A stretch of 44,226 nt of DNA from Clostridia bacterium (GCA_017439715.1 JAFSIR010000018.1:1-44226); one strand, 5' to 3'. Counted from the stretch's first letter, positions 15,431 to 23,817 are shown. Made by a program: numbers and translations. Notes: a model not told the origin generated them from the letters alone.

Positions 15431-15448
15431 TTGTGTATTTTTTCACTA
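15431..15448. promoter_or_regulatory. Rex-like redox operator upstream of adhE
   Basis: TTGTGTATTTTTTCACTA matches the general Rex operator TTGTGAA-N4-TTCACAA at 12 of 14 specified positions. It lies at about +8 to +25 relative to the predicted adhE start, where a bound repressor would block transcription. Rex is the established NADH/NAD+-sensing repressor of adhE in many Firmicutes; the rex gene itself is not in the window. Confidence 0.65.
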
Positions 15449-15462
15449 ATCCCGTCAACATT

Positions 15463-15491
15463 ATTTTACTCGTCTTGAAAGCATTCGTCAA
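15463..15491 (-). promoter_or_regulatory. Sigma-A promoter of adhE
   Basis: Minus strand TTGACG (15486-15491), 17-base spacer, TAAAAT (15463-15468): one mismatch in each box. It gives a leader of about 135 bases before the adhE start codon. Confidence 0.75.
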
Positions 15492-15544
15492 ATGGTAATT
15501 TTGTTTTGTTTCGGAAAGCAGAAAAATGGCAAAAGGCAGACTGT

Positions 15545-15573
15545 AAAAAAAGCGGCAAGCTGCTGCTTGCCGC
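15545..15573 (-). terminator. Rho-independent terminator of the acetyltransferase gene
   Basis: GCGGCAAGC and GCTTGCCGC form a 9-bp stem with a four-base loop, followed by seven T on the minus strand (15545-15551). Confidence 0.9.
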
Positions 15574-15587
15574 GGTCTTATATCGTT

Positions 15588-16028
15588 TTATTCCGTTGGA
15601 TACGGGATCACTTTTTCCATCACCCATTCCGGATGTCCGGGGGCGGAAAAGCCCAGTTTTTCATAAAAGGTTTGTGCGTCGGCCGTCATCAGCAGCCAGC
15701 GGTGCTGCTCTGCCATATCGGGCGAAGTCATCATTTCGCGCATCATCCATTGGCCGATGCCGCGCCCGCGCAAGCTATCGTCCACGATCACATCTTCAAT
15801 ATAGGCTGCAGTCACAAAATCCGTTACCACGCGCACACAACCCACCATTTTTTCGCCCTGGAGCAGCACGAATGTATACGAGTTTTCAAACGCCCGCCGC
15901 GTGGTCCGCCGCAGGCGGTTGGGGCCCCAATATTGCTTGGCCACCAGGTCGCACAACGCGTCGATATCCACTTTCTCAGGGTCGTTGGTCAGCAGCAGAT
16001 CGCCGCGTTTCACTTCATGAAGGATCAA
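15588..16028 (-). CDS. GNAT family N-acetyltransferase
   Basis: 146 residues with the Gcn5-related acetyltransferase fold. Motif A is IEDVIVDDSLRGRGIGQWMM, where the R-G-x-G-[IV]-G loop binds the acetyl-CoA pyrophosphate, and TFYEKLGFSAPGHPEW near the C-terminus is the usual YxKxGF motif. The acceptor substrate cannot be predicted. The start is a TTG (16026-16028) supported by AAGGAGGGG six bases upstream; no ATG lies at a suitable place. It follows the SBP gene on the same strand but a terminator-like hairpin separates them. Confidence 0.9.
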   Translation of the reverse strand: MILHEVKRGDLLLTNDPEKVDIDALCDLVAKQYWGPNRLRRTTRRAFENSYTFVLLQGEKMVGCVRVVTDFVTAAYIEDVIVDDSLRGRGIGQWMMREMMTSPDMAEQHRWLLMTADAQTFYEKLGFSAPGHPEWVMEKVIPYPTE

Positions 16029-16099
16029 TCGGATCCCCTCCTTTATGCAGTACAGTATACCATGTTCCTATTTATAGAACAACGCAGGGCCCAAAAACA

Positions 16100-16127
16100 A
16101 AAAGCGGAAGCCTCTCCCCCCGCTTTT
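16100..16127 (-). terminator. Probable terminator after the solute-binding protein gene
   Basis: AAAAGCGG and CCGCTTTT arms (16120-16127 and 16100-16107 on the minus strand) around a 12-base loop, followed by TTTTTG. It closes the polA-coaE-transglycosylase-SBP operon. Confidence 0.6.
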
Positions 16128-16130
16128 CGC

Positions 16131-17768
16131 TTAGTTTGTGTTCTCCACGTCCACCTTATTTTCATCGCCCTGATTATAACGATACCAGTTTTCTATCTCC
16201 ATATACACGTCCATATCGCGGGTTTCCTTGATGCCCTTGATATCGGCGGAAACAACCAGCGTATTCGTTTTGAAATACAGGCTGAACAGCGGCAGCTGCT
16301 GCGTGAAATACCGCTGCACGGCGCCGGCCGCCGTCATGCGGTCTGTTTCCCCGGCGGCGGAAAAAAACGTGTTCAGCAGCTCATCCAACTGCATGTCCTG
16401 ATACTTGCCGTAATTTCTAAGCCCCTGAGAATGCAGCAAAAACCGCAGGTCGCCATGGGTGGGCATAGAAAAGCCCGCCATGGCCAGATCAAATTGTCCT
16501 GCTTTGAGGGCCGCCTGATAGCTCGACCAGCTCAGCTTGTTAACAATGCATTCAATGCCTGCATCCGCCAGCTGCCTGGCCACAAGGTTAGCAGCGTCTG
16601 TGCGTGTGCTGTTAAGCACGTTCTCATTCACGATCAGGCGGAAGCTGAGCTTAACGCCGTCTTTATCCAGTATCCCGTCTCCATCACTGTCCCGATACCC
16701 GAGCGAAGATAGGATCTGCTCGGTCGTTTTCGTTTCATAGGCAAGCTGGTTTTGCGCCACGTCATACAGATAGCTGTCCGGCGGCAGCGGCACATCAACA
16801 GACACAGCATGGCCCATATACGCCTGTTTGACGATCGTTTTGCGGTCCAGCGCCGAAAAGATCGCCTGGCGCATAGCCACATCGGCCAGCACAGGATTGC
16901 CGAAAACGTTGGGGATGATGCATTCAAATTCCTGCGTCATCAGCTCGCTCGTGTTCACCAGATTCGTTTGCCGGTACACATTGGCTGTTGGCGAAGCGGA
17001 ATGCACGATATCCACCAGCTTGAGGCTAACGCTGGTCAGCGCCGTTTCCGCATCCGGAAAGGTTTTTACATTGATCGTGCTGATATACGGCGTGCGGCGC
17101 CACCATTTTTCGTTGGCTTTGAGCACCAGGGCCGACCCGATCGTGCTGCTCTGCGGGACATACGCGCCCGTGCCGCCCACCAGCGTAACGCCATCATGCT
17201 CGGTCAGCGAATTGCGCTGCACGATGGGGAAATTCAGCATCGGCAAAATGTTGCCGCTCGGCTCTTTGAGCGTGAGTTTAACCGTATACCGATCGATCGC
17301 GGTATACGAAGAAATCAGCGAAAACACGCCGCTGTACAGCGAAGTGCGCGTGGAACTTGTGTATATTTGTTTTAGCTGGTCCAGTGTGTACAGAACATCG
17401 GTTGAGGTGAAACCCTCGCCGTTATGGAATGTAACCCCTTCGCGCAGATACAGCGTCCACACCTTGCCGTGTTCGTCCGCCTCCCAGCGCACCGCCAGGC
17501 TGGCCGATGGGCGCAGGGCGGTGTCAAGCCGCACCAGCGGGTCATATATCAGGGCAAACATGTCCACCATTTCCCGCGTGTTCACTTCCAGCGGGTTCAC
17601 CGTTTCCGGCGAGGCCGGAATGGCGATGTTCATTGTGCCACCGGACACGGGCGTGTCCGTTTGCCCTGCCGTGCCGCCAATAGGTGCGGGGTCAGGCTCG
17701 GCCCCGCCGCAGCCGGCCACCATGATCAATGCCATCAGCACGCACAGCGTGCGCCAAATTTTTTTCAT
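16131..17768 (-). CDS. ABC transporter substrate-binding lipoprotein, family 5 (peptide type)
   Basis: A 545-residue family 5 extracellular solute-binding protein (OppA/DppA type). The N-terminus MKKIWRTLCVLMALIMVAGC is a lipoprotein signal with lipobox VAGC, so it is tethered outside the membrane. The mature protein has the usual FALIYDPLVRLD...LAVRWE opening, WTLYLREGVTFHNGEGFTST, and the C-terminal LAMAGFSM...DLRFLLHSQG region. The likely ligand is a peptide or similar small solute, but nickel or sugar ligands occur in the family. ATG 17766-17768 follows GGAG five bases upstream; a GTG two codons earlier overlaps the previous stop. It is last in an operon with polA, coaE and a transglycosylase. 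No permease or ATPase gene is nearby, so its transporter is encoded elsewhere. Confidence 0.92.
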   Translation of the reverse strand: MKKIWRTLCVLMALIMVAGCGGAEPDPAPIGGTAGQTDTPVSGGTMNIAIPASPETVNPLEVNTREMVDMFALIYDPLVRLDTALRPSASLAVRWEADEHGKVWTLYLREGVTFHNGEGFTSTDVLYTLDQLKQIYTSSTRTSLYSGVFSLISSYTAIDRYTVKLTLKEPSGNILPMLNFPIVQRNSLTEHDGVTLVGGTGAYVPQSSTIGSALVLKANEKWWRRTPYISTINVKTFPDAETALTSVSLKLVDIVHSASPTANVYRQTNLVNTSELMTQEFECIIPNVFGNPVLADVAMRQAIFSALDRKTIVKQAYMGHAVSVDVPLPPDSYLYDVAQNQLAYETKTTEQILSSLGYRDSDGDGILDKDGVKLSFRLIVNENVLNSTRTDAANLVARQLADAGIECIVNKLSWSSYQAALKAGQFDLAMAGFSMPTHGDLRFLLHSQGLRNYGKYQDMQLDELLNTFFSAAGETDRMTAAGAVQRYFTQQLPLFSLYFKTNTLVVSADIKGIKETRDMDVYMEIENWYRYNQGDENKVDVENTN

Positions 17769-17770
17769 AT

Positions 17771-18373
17771 TCACTCCAATCCGTAGATCGCCTGATATTC
17801 TTTCTGCGCGGACAGCACTTTTTGCACATAATCCGCCGCTTCCTTGATCGGGATCACGGCCAGTTTTCCGTTCTCGGTATACTCTTCTTCCTGCATCCAG
17901 CCGCGCACGCGGTTGTGCCCTGCATTATACCCTGCCAGCACCGCATTATAATCATCCCCAAACAGGCCGATCAGATAATTCAGATACCAGCAGCCCATGT
18001 TCAGGTTGGTTTCCGGGTCCATAAGATCATATTCGTCAAGGCCCAGCTTACCCGCCAGCCATTGGCCTGTTTCCGGCATGATCTGCATCAGCCCCTGCGC
18101 GCCCACGGGTGAAACCGCGTTCGGCTGAAAGCGGCTTTCCGTGTGCACAACGCCGAAAACCAGCGACACCGGCAATCCGTAGGCCGCCGCCGCTTTTTCT
18201 ATCTCTGCCCGGTATTGCAGTGGATACGCCGCACGGCGGGATCGATCGTTGATCACAAGGCCTGCCACGCCGGCAATGATCGCCAACAGCACCGTAAACA
18301 GGACCAGCAGCCGTTTTCTGAGCGCTTTTTTCTTTTTCGAGCTTAGCCGGGTTCTCCTGCCTTTCAGGTTCAT
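17771..18373 (-). CDS. Membrane-anchored lytic transglycosylase (SLT domain)
   Basis: 200 residues. A very basic N-terminus (KGRRTRLSSKKKKALRKR) and one membrane helix (about 21-41) orient the catalytic domain outside. The SLT domain follows: the catalytic Glu79 in VVHTESRFQPNAVSPVGAQG, the LMQIMPETG motif, and AGYNAGHNRVRGW toward the end. It cleaves the MurNAc-GlcNAc bond of peptidoglycan with 1,6-anhydro product formation. Its ATG overlaps the coaE stop (ATGA), so translation is coupled. The pairing polA-coaE-slt in one operon recurs, from memory, in Clostridia. It may aid cell-wall turnover or assembly of envelope structures. Confidence 0.92.
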   Translation of the reverse strand: MNLKGRRTRLSSKKKKALRKRLLVLFTVLLAIIAGVAGLVINDRSRRAAYPLQYRAEIEKAAAAYGLPVSLVFGVVHTESRFQPNAVSPVGAQGLMQIMPETGQWLAGKLGLDEYDLMDPETNLNMGCWYLNYLIGLFGDDYNAVLAGYNAGHNRVRGWMQEEEYTENGKLAVIPIKEAADYVQKVLSAQKEYQAIYGLE

Positions 18374-18975
18374 GCCCGGTTGCCCCGCGCCGCCCTGTAC
18401 AGCGACAGCGCCTGCTGCTGCAGCTCCTCGGCCGTGCCGCCGCCGTCAAGCACGTTATCTGCCATGCGCGCTTTCTCTTCCTGCGGCATCTGGCTGTTCA
18501 TCCGGTCGCGCGCCCGAGCAAGCGGAATGCCGTCCCGCCGCATGATGCGCTGGCAGCGCAGATGCTCGGGGGCCGTGACCACCCAGCTTTCATTGCAAAG
18601 CACCTGCATCCCCGTTTCATACAGCAGCGCCGCATCAATCACGATATCCGCCTCGCTCTGGGCGATCTGCCCGCTGATCTCTTTGAGAATGGCCGGCCAC
18701 ATGATGGAATTCAGTTTTTCCAGTTCGTCTTTATCTGCAAACACCCGGGCGCCCAGTTTTTTGCGGTTGAGCGACCCATCCGGAAACAGCATTTCTTCGC
18801 CAAACGTGTTCACGATGTGCTGCAGCGCCGGCTGCCCCGGCTGCTGCAAGGCACGGGCGATCTTGTCTGCATCCAGCACTTTTACGCCCGCCAGGCTCAG
18901 CGCATGGGCTGCCGTGCTTTTCCCTGCGCCTGTGTTTCCGGTAACCCCGATCACATATGGTCTTTCTTTCATCAT
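18370..18975 (-). CDS. coaE: Dephospho-CoA kinase
   Basis: About 201 residues, the normal CoaE length. It phosphorylates the 3'-hydroxyl of dephospho-CoA, the last step of CoA synthesis, in the cytoplasm. The P-loop is VIGVTGNTGAGKST at the N-terminus, followed by VLDADKIARAL (the conserved DxD region), FPDGSLNRKKLGARVF and DAALLYETGM, all family motifs. The ATG at 18973-18975 overlaps the polA TGA as ATGA; GAGG sits just upstream. A second ATG follows directly. Earlier in-frame codons lie inside polA and are not real. The operon continues into the transglycosylase by another ATGA overlap. Confidence 0.95.
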   Translation of the reverse strand: MMKERPYVIGVTGNTGAGKSTAAHALSLAGVKVLDADKIARALQQPGQPALQHIVNTFGEEMLFPDGSLNRKKLGARVFADKDELEKLNSIMWPAILKEISGQIAQSEADIVIDAALLYETGMQVLCNESWVVTAPEHLRCQRIMRRDGIPLARARDRMNSQMPQEEKARMADNVLDGGGTAEELQQQALSLYRAARGNRA

Positions 18976-21560
18976 TTCGCCTCGATCCAGTTCTCGCCCC
19001 AATGGGCGTCTGCCTTGAGCGGCACGGAAAAAGCCGCCGCTCCTTCCATGCACCGCGCCAGGATGGCCGCCGTTTTCTCTGCATCCGCCTGCGCACAATC
19101 CACGATCAGTTCGTCATGCACCTGCAAAATCAGATGCGCATCCGGCACTTCGGCCGCCAGCGCCCGGTTCACCTCGATCATCGCTTTTTTGATCAGGTCC
19201 GCCGCTGTGCCCTGTATGGGCGCGTTCATCGCCGCGCGTTCGGCAAAAGAACGGCGGTTAAAATTATTCGTGTTCAGGTCCGGCAAATACCGCCGCCGAC
19301 CCAGCAAGGTCTCCACATACCCTTTTTCCTTGCCCCGGCGCACACACTCGGTCATATACAAATCGATCTGCGGATACGTTTGCCGATACTCTCTAATGAT
19401 CTGGGCCGCTTCAGTGCGCGAAATGCGCAGGTTGCGCGCAAGCCCAAAATCGCTGATCCCGTAAATAATACCGAAGTTTACCGCCTTTGCATTGGCGCGC
19501 ATTTGTTTTGTTACCTGCGCCTGCTCAACGCCGTATACCCGCGCCGCCGTTGCCGTGTGGATATCCCCATCCACACGGAACACATCGATCATGCGCTGCT
19601 CATTGGCTATATGCGCCAGAACACGCAGCTCGATCTGGCTGTAATCCGCTGCAACCAGCACCCGCCCCGGCGCAGAGGGCACAAACGCCCGGCGGATCTC
19701 CCGCCCATCTTCCGAACGCACGGGGATGTTCTGCAGGTTGGGCGCAGCACTTGAGATGCGGCCCGTTGCCGTTACATTCTGTGTAAAGCGCGTGTGCACC
19801 ACGCCGTCCCGGTCCGCCACGGCGCGCAGCCCGTCAAGATACGTGCTCTTAAGCTTGGCAAGCGCCCGATAACGCAGCATCAAATCAACGATCGGATGCT
19901 CATCGCGCAGCTCTTCGAGCACCGCCGCATCGGTTGAATACCCGCTCTTGGTTTTGCGTTTTACGGGCAGCCCCAGCTCCTCAAACAGCACCACGCCCAG
20001 CTGTTTGGGCGAATTTAGGTTGAACGGATGGCCCGCCAGCGCTTGTATCTCGCTTTCCAGCGCCGCGATCTGCCGACTGTATTGCTCGCTCATGGCGCCC
20101 AGCGTTTTCAGGTCTATCTTAAATCCGCGCTGTTCCATCTCAAACAATACACGCCAAAGCGGTTTCTCCAGCTCGGTATACACGCTGTAAACCCCATCCT
20201 GCTCCGCTTGCTGTGCCGTTTGTGTGAACAGCGCCCATAAATGCCCGGCGTGCGCCCGTTCGCCGTCAGCCGTAAGCCCCAAAGCAATGCACTGCTCGCC
20301 GAGCGTATCAGCGCCCTGGCGCGCATCGGCGGCATAGCAAAGCAGCATCGCATCGTCCGCCTCGCCGTTAAGCGCAATGCCCTGCGCTGCCAACGCATGC
20401 GCACAGGCCTTGGCATCATACATCACTTTTTGAATTGCTTCGTTTTCAAACACCGGTGCCAGTGCTGCCAGCACCGCGGCCGAGTCCATCCCCGGTTCGG
20501 CAAGAGAACGCATGAACGAACAAGCCAGCACCGGCTGCCCCGGATAAAAGAGCGTCAGCCCCTGTTCATCCCAATGCACAGCCAGGCGGCCCGCCGCTTG
20601 TGCATAGGCCAAAAGCGCTGCCGCCTGATCCGTTGTTTGAACGGGCATGCTTTCTTGCGCAGCCGGCTGCGCCGGTGCGCTGTCTGCATCCTCGCCGTTG
20701 AACAGCGGAGCCAGGCGCTTATGCAGCGATTTCATGCCAAGCGCCGCTAAAAACTCGTCCGTCTTTGTTCCGTTGAGCCCGTTATAAGCAAGATCCGCTC
20801 CGTCGATCGCTTCAATCGTGCGGTCGATCGTAGCCAACGACAGGCACAGCCGCGCCTGATCAGCATATTCCGCCAGCGCCGCCTGCACCTTTTTGCCGGG
20901 CGCGTTGGCCGCGTTTGCCAGCACGTTTTCCAGCGTGCCGAACTGGGCGAGCAGCTTCACCGCCGTTTTGGGCCCTATGCCGGGCACGCCCGGGATATTA
21001 TCTGAATTGTCGCCCATCAACGCCTTCAATTCCGGCGCTTTTTCGGGCGGAACGCCCAAATATTCTGTTACCGTTTCGGGCGTCATAATATCGATATCCG
21101 TAATGCCCCGCTTGGTATAATACACACTCACGCGGTCCGACACCAGTTGAAACACGTCTCTGTCGCCGCTTACCAGGATCGCCTTGCCGCGCGCTTCTTC
21201 CGTGTGGCGTGCAAGGTCGCCCAGAATATCGTCCGCCTCAAAGCCGGGCACTTCGAGCACCGCAATGCCCATGGCCCGCAGCACATCCTTGACAAGCGCG
21301 AACTGGCCGATCAGCTCTTCCGGTGCTTGCGCCCGCCCTGCTTTATAGCCTTCAAAGGCCAGATGGCGGCGCGTGGGCTGCGGCAGATCAAACGCCACCG
21401 CCGTATGCGTGGGCATCACCTCGCGCAGCAAGCGCGCCAGCATGCCCAAAAAGCCATACACCGCATTCGTCGGCCGCCCATCGGGCGCGCTGAGCGGCGG
21501 GATGGCATAAAACGCACGGAACAGCAGGCTGTTTCCGTCTATTCCTAAAAGTGTGGTCAA
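18972..21560 (-). CDS. polA: DNA polymerase I
   Basis: 862 residues with the three-domain Pol I layout. The 5'-3' exonuclease (about 1-290) shows LLGIDGNSLLFRAF, FEADDILGDLA and GDNSDNIPGVPGIGPKTA. The middle 3'-5' exonuclease domain (about 300-460) looks degenerate: the DxE of Exo I is not seen (VHWDEQG), though a DDAMLLCYA motif remains, so proofreading is probably absent, as in many Gram-positive PolA. The polymerase domain has motif A DYSQIELRVLAHI, motif B RANAKAVNFGIIYGIS and motif C LQVHDELIVD. It fills gaps and removes RNA primers. I prefer the TTG start at 21558-21560 (MTTLLGIDGNS) because GAGG is seven bases upstream; the GTG at 21564-21566 is too close to it. First gene of a four-gene overlapping operon. 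Confidence 0.96.
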   Translation of the reverse strand: MTTLLGIDGNSLLFRAFYAIPPLSAPDGRPTNAVYGFLGMLARLLREVMPTHTAVAFDLPQPTRRHLAFEGYKAGRAQAPEELIGQFALVKDVLRAMGIAVLEVPGFEADDILGDLARHTEEARGKAILVSGDRDVFQLVSDRVSVYYTKRGITDIDIMTPETVTEYLGVPPEKAPELKALMGDNSDNIPGVPGIGPKTAVKLLAQFGTLENVLANAANAPGKKVQAALAEYADQARLCLSLATIDRTIEAIDGADLAYNGLNGTKTDEFLAALGMKSLHKRLAPLFNGEDADSAPAQPAAQESMPVQTTDQAAALLAYAQAAGRLAVHWDEQGLTLFYPGQPVLACSFMRSLAEPGMDSAAVLAALAPVFENEAIQKVMYDAKACAHALAAQGIALNGEADDAMLLCYAADARQGADTLGEQCIALGLTADGERAHAGHLWALFTQTAQQAEQDGVYSVYTELEKPLWRVLFEMEQRGFKIDLKTLGAMSEQYSRQIAALESEIQALAGHPFNLNSPKQLGVVLFEELGLPVKRKTKSGYSTDAAVLEELRDEHPIVDLMLRYRALAKLKSTYLDGLRAVADRDGVVHTRFTQNVTATGRISSAAPNLQNIPVRSEDGREIRRAFVPSAPGRVLVAADYSQIELRVLAHIANEQRMIDVFRVDGDIHTATAARVYGVEQAQVTKQMRANAKAVNFGIIYGISDFGLARNLRISRTEAAQIIREYRQTYPQIDLYMTECVRRGKEKGYVETLLGRRRYLPDLNTNNFNRRSFAERAAMNAPIQGTAADLIKKAMIEVNRALAAEVPDAHLILQVHDELIVDCAQADAEKTAAILARCMEGAAAFSVPLKADAHWGENWIEAK

Positions 21561-21566
21561 AAACAC

Positions 21567-21834
21567 ACCTCAATTCTTATTACAATTCTTTTACAAATGT
21601 ACCATATTGCCCATACAAATGCAACCGAACAGGGCGCTTCCCCGCGCTTTTACCGCTATGCGCGGCTTCAGCCGTTTGTTTTGCTTCCCGCTCTAAAGAA
21701 CGCGTGGAACGAGAAACGCGGCGATGCATTTTGTTCATTCTATCGTTCGCTCTATACATTCAAAAAAACCGCTGTTCCAAAGCCTTTTTCCTGCCGCACG
21801 CTCAACCGATACGCAAAACCATTTCCGCTTTGAC
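21567..21834. other. Intergenic region upstream of polA, no gene seen
   Basis: About 270 bases with no reading frame that has a ribosome site or recognisable product. A possible weak polA promoter (TTGCAT, 17 bases, TACATT on the minus strand, within about 21600-21635) is present. Short GC-rich repeats such as CGCGG occur, with no convincing structured RNA. Confidence 0.5.
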
Positions 21835-21868
21835 AAAAATAGCCCAAAGCAACTATGCTTTGGGCTAT
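21835..21868 (-). terminator. Rho-independent terminator of the DUF1508 gene
   Basis: A 13-bp stem (ATAGCCCAAAGCA with TGCTTTGGGCTAT, 21839-21868) followed on the minus strand by a T-run. Confidence 0.9.
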
Positions 21869-21881
21869 TCAAGCTTGTCTT

Positions 21882-22247
21882 TTATTCAGTAACGATTTCC
21901 GCATCGGGGGCGTTTTTCTTCACGCTCTCAATGCCGTTTTCACAGCTGGTTTTGGCTTTGTAACCTTCGGATGTGGCAATGATCTCACCGTTGCGCGCTT
22001 TGAGGCGGAAGCGATATTCGCCGGCCTTGTCCGTATACATTTCAAATTTTGGATGTTTCACGGTAACGATCGGTTCAACCGTATGATCTTCGACCTCGCC
22101 AACGCAGTTGGTTTTCACGCTGTTTATGCCGTTCAGGCACGCCGCTTTGGTCGTGTAAATCTCAGAAGTTGCGATCACTTGGCCGTTGGTAGCTTTTAAA
22201 TCGAATTTGAAACCTGTTGCTGTCTCTTTGAGTACAAATTTTCCCAT
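21882..22247 (-). CDS. DUF1508 (YegP-like) protein with two repeats
   Basis: 121 residues made of two similar DUF1508 units. The first has FKFDLKATNGQVIATSEIYT, the second YRFRLKARNGEIIATSEGYK; each ends in a C-x-NGI-x-SVK segment (CLNGINSVKTN, CENGIESVKKN). This is the typical small alpha/beta fold of the YegP family; its function is unknown, although it is often abundant. ATG 22245-22247 gives the usual MGKFVLKE start; a GTG one codon earlier is also possible. GGAGG lies nine bases upstream of the ATG. The start is only about 25 bases from the tRNA-Leu terminator, so its promoter must overlap or precede that hairpin. Confidence 0.9.
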   Translation of the reverse strand: MGKFVLKETATGFKFDLKATNGQVIATSEIYTTKAACLNGINSVKTNCVGEVEDHTVEPIVTVKHPKFEMYTDKAGEYRFRLKARNGEIIATSEGYKAKTSCENGIESVKKNAPDAEIVTE

Positions 22248-22271
22248 CACGTTGTTCCTCCGTTTGAAAAT

Positions 22272-22303
22272 AAAAAATAGGGAACTCGATGGAGAGTTCC
22301 CTA
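22272..22303 (-). terminator. Terminator between tRNA-Leu and the DUF1508 gene
   Basis: Minus strand TAGGGAACTC and GAGTTCCCTA (22278-22303) form a 10-bp stem with a six-base loop, followed by six T (22272-22277). It ends the tRNA transcript, yet lies directly in front of the next gene's ribosome site. Confidence 0.85.
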
Positions 22304-22327
22304 AGCTCCGGAATTCTCCGGTCTGTT

Positions 22328-22414
22328 TGGTGCCGAAGGCGGGACTTGAACCCGCACATGGTCGCCCATATCGGATTTTGAGTCCGACGCGTCTGCCAAT
22401 TCCACCACTTCGGC
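22328..22414 (-). tRNA. tRNA-Leu (anticodon CAA)
   Basis: A class II tRNA of 87 bases with encoded CCA. The acceptor stem is GCCGAAG with CTTCGGC, the anticodon loop is CTCAAAA giving anticodon CAA (reads TTG), a long variable arm follows, and the T-loop is GGTTCAAGTCC. It sits immediately downstream of the MATE gene and is driven by its own strong promoter embedded in that gene's 3' end. Confidence 0.97.
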
Positions 22415-22424
22415 AAGTAAGCTT

Positions 22425-22453
22425 ATTATATCAAACTGAGTTTGTCCCGTCAA
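22425..22453 (-). promoter_or_regulatory. Strong promoter of tRNA-Leu
   Basis: Minus strand TTGACG (22448-22453), 17-base spacer, TATAAT (22425-22430), ten bases before the tRNA. The -35 and spacer overlap the last codons of the MATE gene. Confidence 0.88.
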
Positions 22454-23756
22454 CGCGGGATTTTGTTTTTATTCGATACCGCAAATAGAACAGCCCGGCG
22501 CTTGAAACCCAGGAAAGGATTTCCGCAACAGCCACAACATACCAGCCGATCCACCCGCGCAGCAAATAGCTGAACACCACGCGAACGCCCATGCCCGAGC
22601 TTGCGATCATCGAAGCAGCCGTTACATCCTTTATTCCCTGAAGATAACCGGAAAATACGTTGCCCACGCCGAACAGGATATAGAACGAGGCCATCAGTAG
22701 CAGGAAGGTGAACGCAATCTCCTTCACGGCAGGTGTTACGCCAAAAATGCCGATCAGCGGCCGGCCGACAAACAGCAAAGTCACCACTGCAAGCAACGCA
22801 TAGCAAACATTGAGCAAAATGCTGCACCACAGGCCTTTTTTGCAGCGGTCTTTATTGCCGGCCGCAATGTTTTGCCCGGTGAACACGGCCACGGCCGTTG
22901 TTGTGTTCATCATCGGGATCATGATCACCGAGTCCACTTTATACGCCGTGCCGATGCCGTTGACCACCACCGCGCCGAACGCGTTCATCACGTCCTGCAG
23001 CAGCACACGGCCAAACGATTTGAAGCCCGACGGCGCGATCTGCGGCAGGGCCAGGCGCATCCCTTCGCCAAACAGACGCCAGTCAGCCTTTGTTTGGCTG
23101 TTCATCCCCGTATCTTTGACCATTGCCGTTGCCAAATACGCCGCAGACACAACCTGCGATATTACCGTGGCCGCCGCAGCACCCATGATGCCCCAGCCGA
23201 ACACGGCCACAAACAGCAGATCCAACCCGATGTTCAGGCCGCTGGAGATCATAATCCCGTACAGCGGGATACGGCTGTTGCCCATGCCGCGCACCAGCCC
23301 GGCCGCCATATTATACAGCCCGATAAACGGCAGGCCCAGCATGGCAACGGCCATATATTGGGAAGAAGTGTTCAGGATCTCTGTCGGCGTGTCCAGCAGC
23401 CTTAAAAACGGCGTGCTGAACACCATGCCCAGCACTGCGCACACCGCCGCTGTAACGCCGATTGCGATCATGCCGGCGCGGGCAAGGCTGGCCAGGCGAT
23501 CCCGCTCGCCCCGGCCGATCAGGTGCGCGGTCAGAATCGTGCACCCGCCGGCCATGCCGATCAGTGCCATTAAAAACAGATCGATCACCACATACGAACA
23601 GGTGATGGAGCCAAGCGCATGTTCGCCCACAAAATTGCCCAGTATGATGCTGTCCACAATTGTGTAAGACTGCTGCAGCAGCCCCGTGAGAATCATGGGC
23701 ACCAGAAAGCGGACCAAAGTGCCCATTACCGGGCCGGTGATCAGCTTGTTTTCCAT
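22431..23756 (-). CDS. MATE family efflux transporter
   Basis: 441 residues with about twelve hydrophobic helices in two similar halves, the layout of multidrug and toxin extrusion proteins. The N-terminus GPVMGTLVRFLVPMILTGLLQ, the SIILGNFVGEHAL motif, the GLVRGMGNSRIPLYG loop and NVFSGYLQGIKDVTAAS in the second half are characteristic of the bacterial DinF/NorM-like group. It exports cationic drugs or metabolites in exchange for H+ or Na+; the substrate is unknown. The ATG follows AAGGAG. It is monocistronic, divergent from the serine hydrolase gene, and its 3' end houses the tRNA promoter. Confidence 0.94.
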   Translation of the reverse strand: MENKLITGPVMGTLVRFLVPMILTGLLQQSYTIVDSIILGNFVGEHALGSITCSYVVIDLFLMALIGMAGGCTILTAHLIGRGERDRLASLARAGMIAIGVTAAVCAVLGMVFSTPFLRLLDTPTEILNTSSQYMAVAMLGLPFIGLYNMAAGLVRGMGNSRIPLYGIMISSGLNIGLDLLFVAVFGWGIMGAAAATVISQVVSAAYLATAMVKDTGMNSQTKADWRLFGEGMRLALPQIAPSGFKSFGRVLLQDVMNAFGAVVVNGIGTAYKVDSVIMIPMMNTTTAVAVFTGQNIAAGNKDRCKKGLWCSILLNVCYALLAVVTLLFVGRPLIGIFGVTPAVKEIAFTFLLLMASFYILFGVGNVFSGYLQGIKDVTAASMIASSGMGVRVVFSYLLRGWIGWYVVAVAEILSWVSSAGLFYLRYRIKTKSRVDGTNSV

Positions 23757-23788
23757 GCGCGCTTCTCCTTAAAACGAATAATAAAACA

Positions 23789-23817
23789 AAGCTATCACAA
23801 GGCCATTTTTTCGTCAA
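23789..23817 (-). promoter_or_regulatory. Candidate promoter of the MATE gene
   Basis: Minus strand TTGACG (23812-23817), 17-base spacer, TAGCTT (23789-23794), with TGA directly before the weak -10 box. Confidence 0.5.

Noticed and set aside
21551-21892. 113-codon plus-strand ORF upstream of polA
   Set aside because: No ribosome site or recognisable product; it overlaps the polA start and a terminator.
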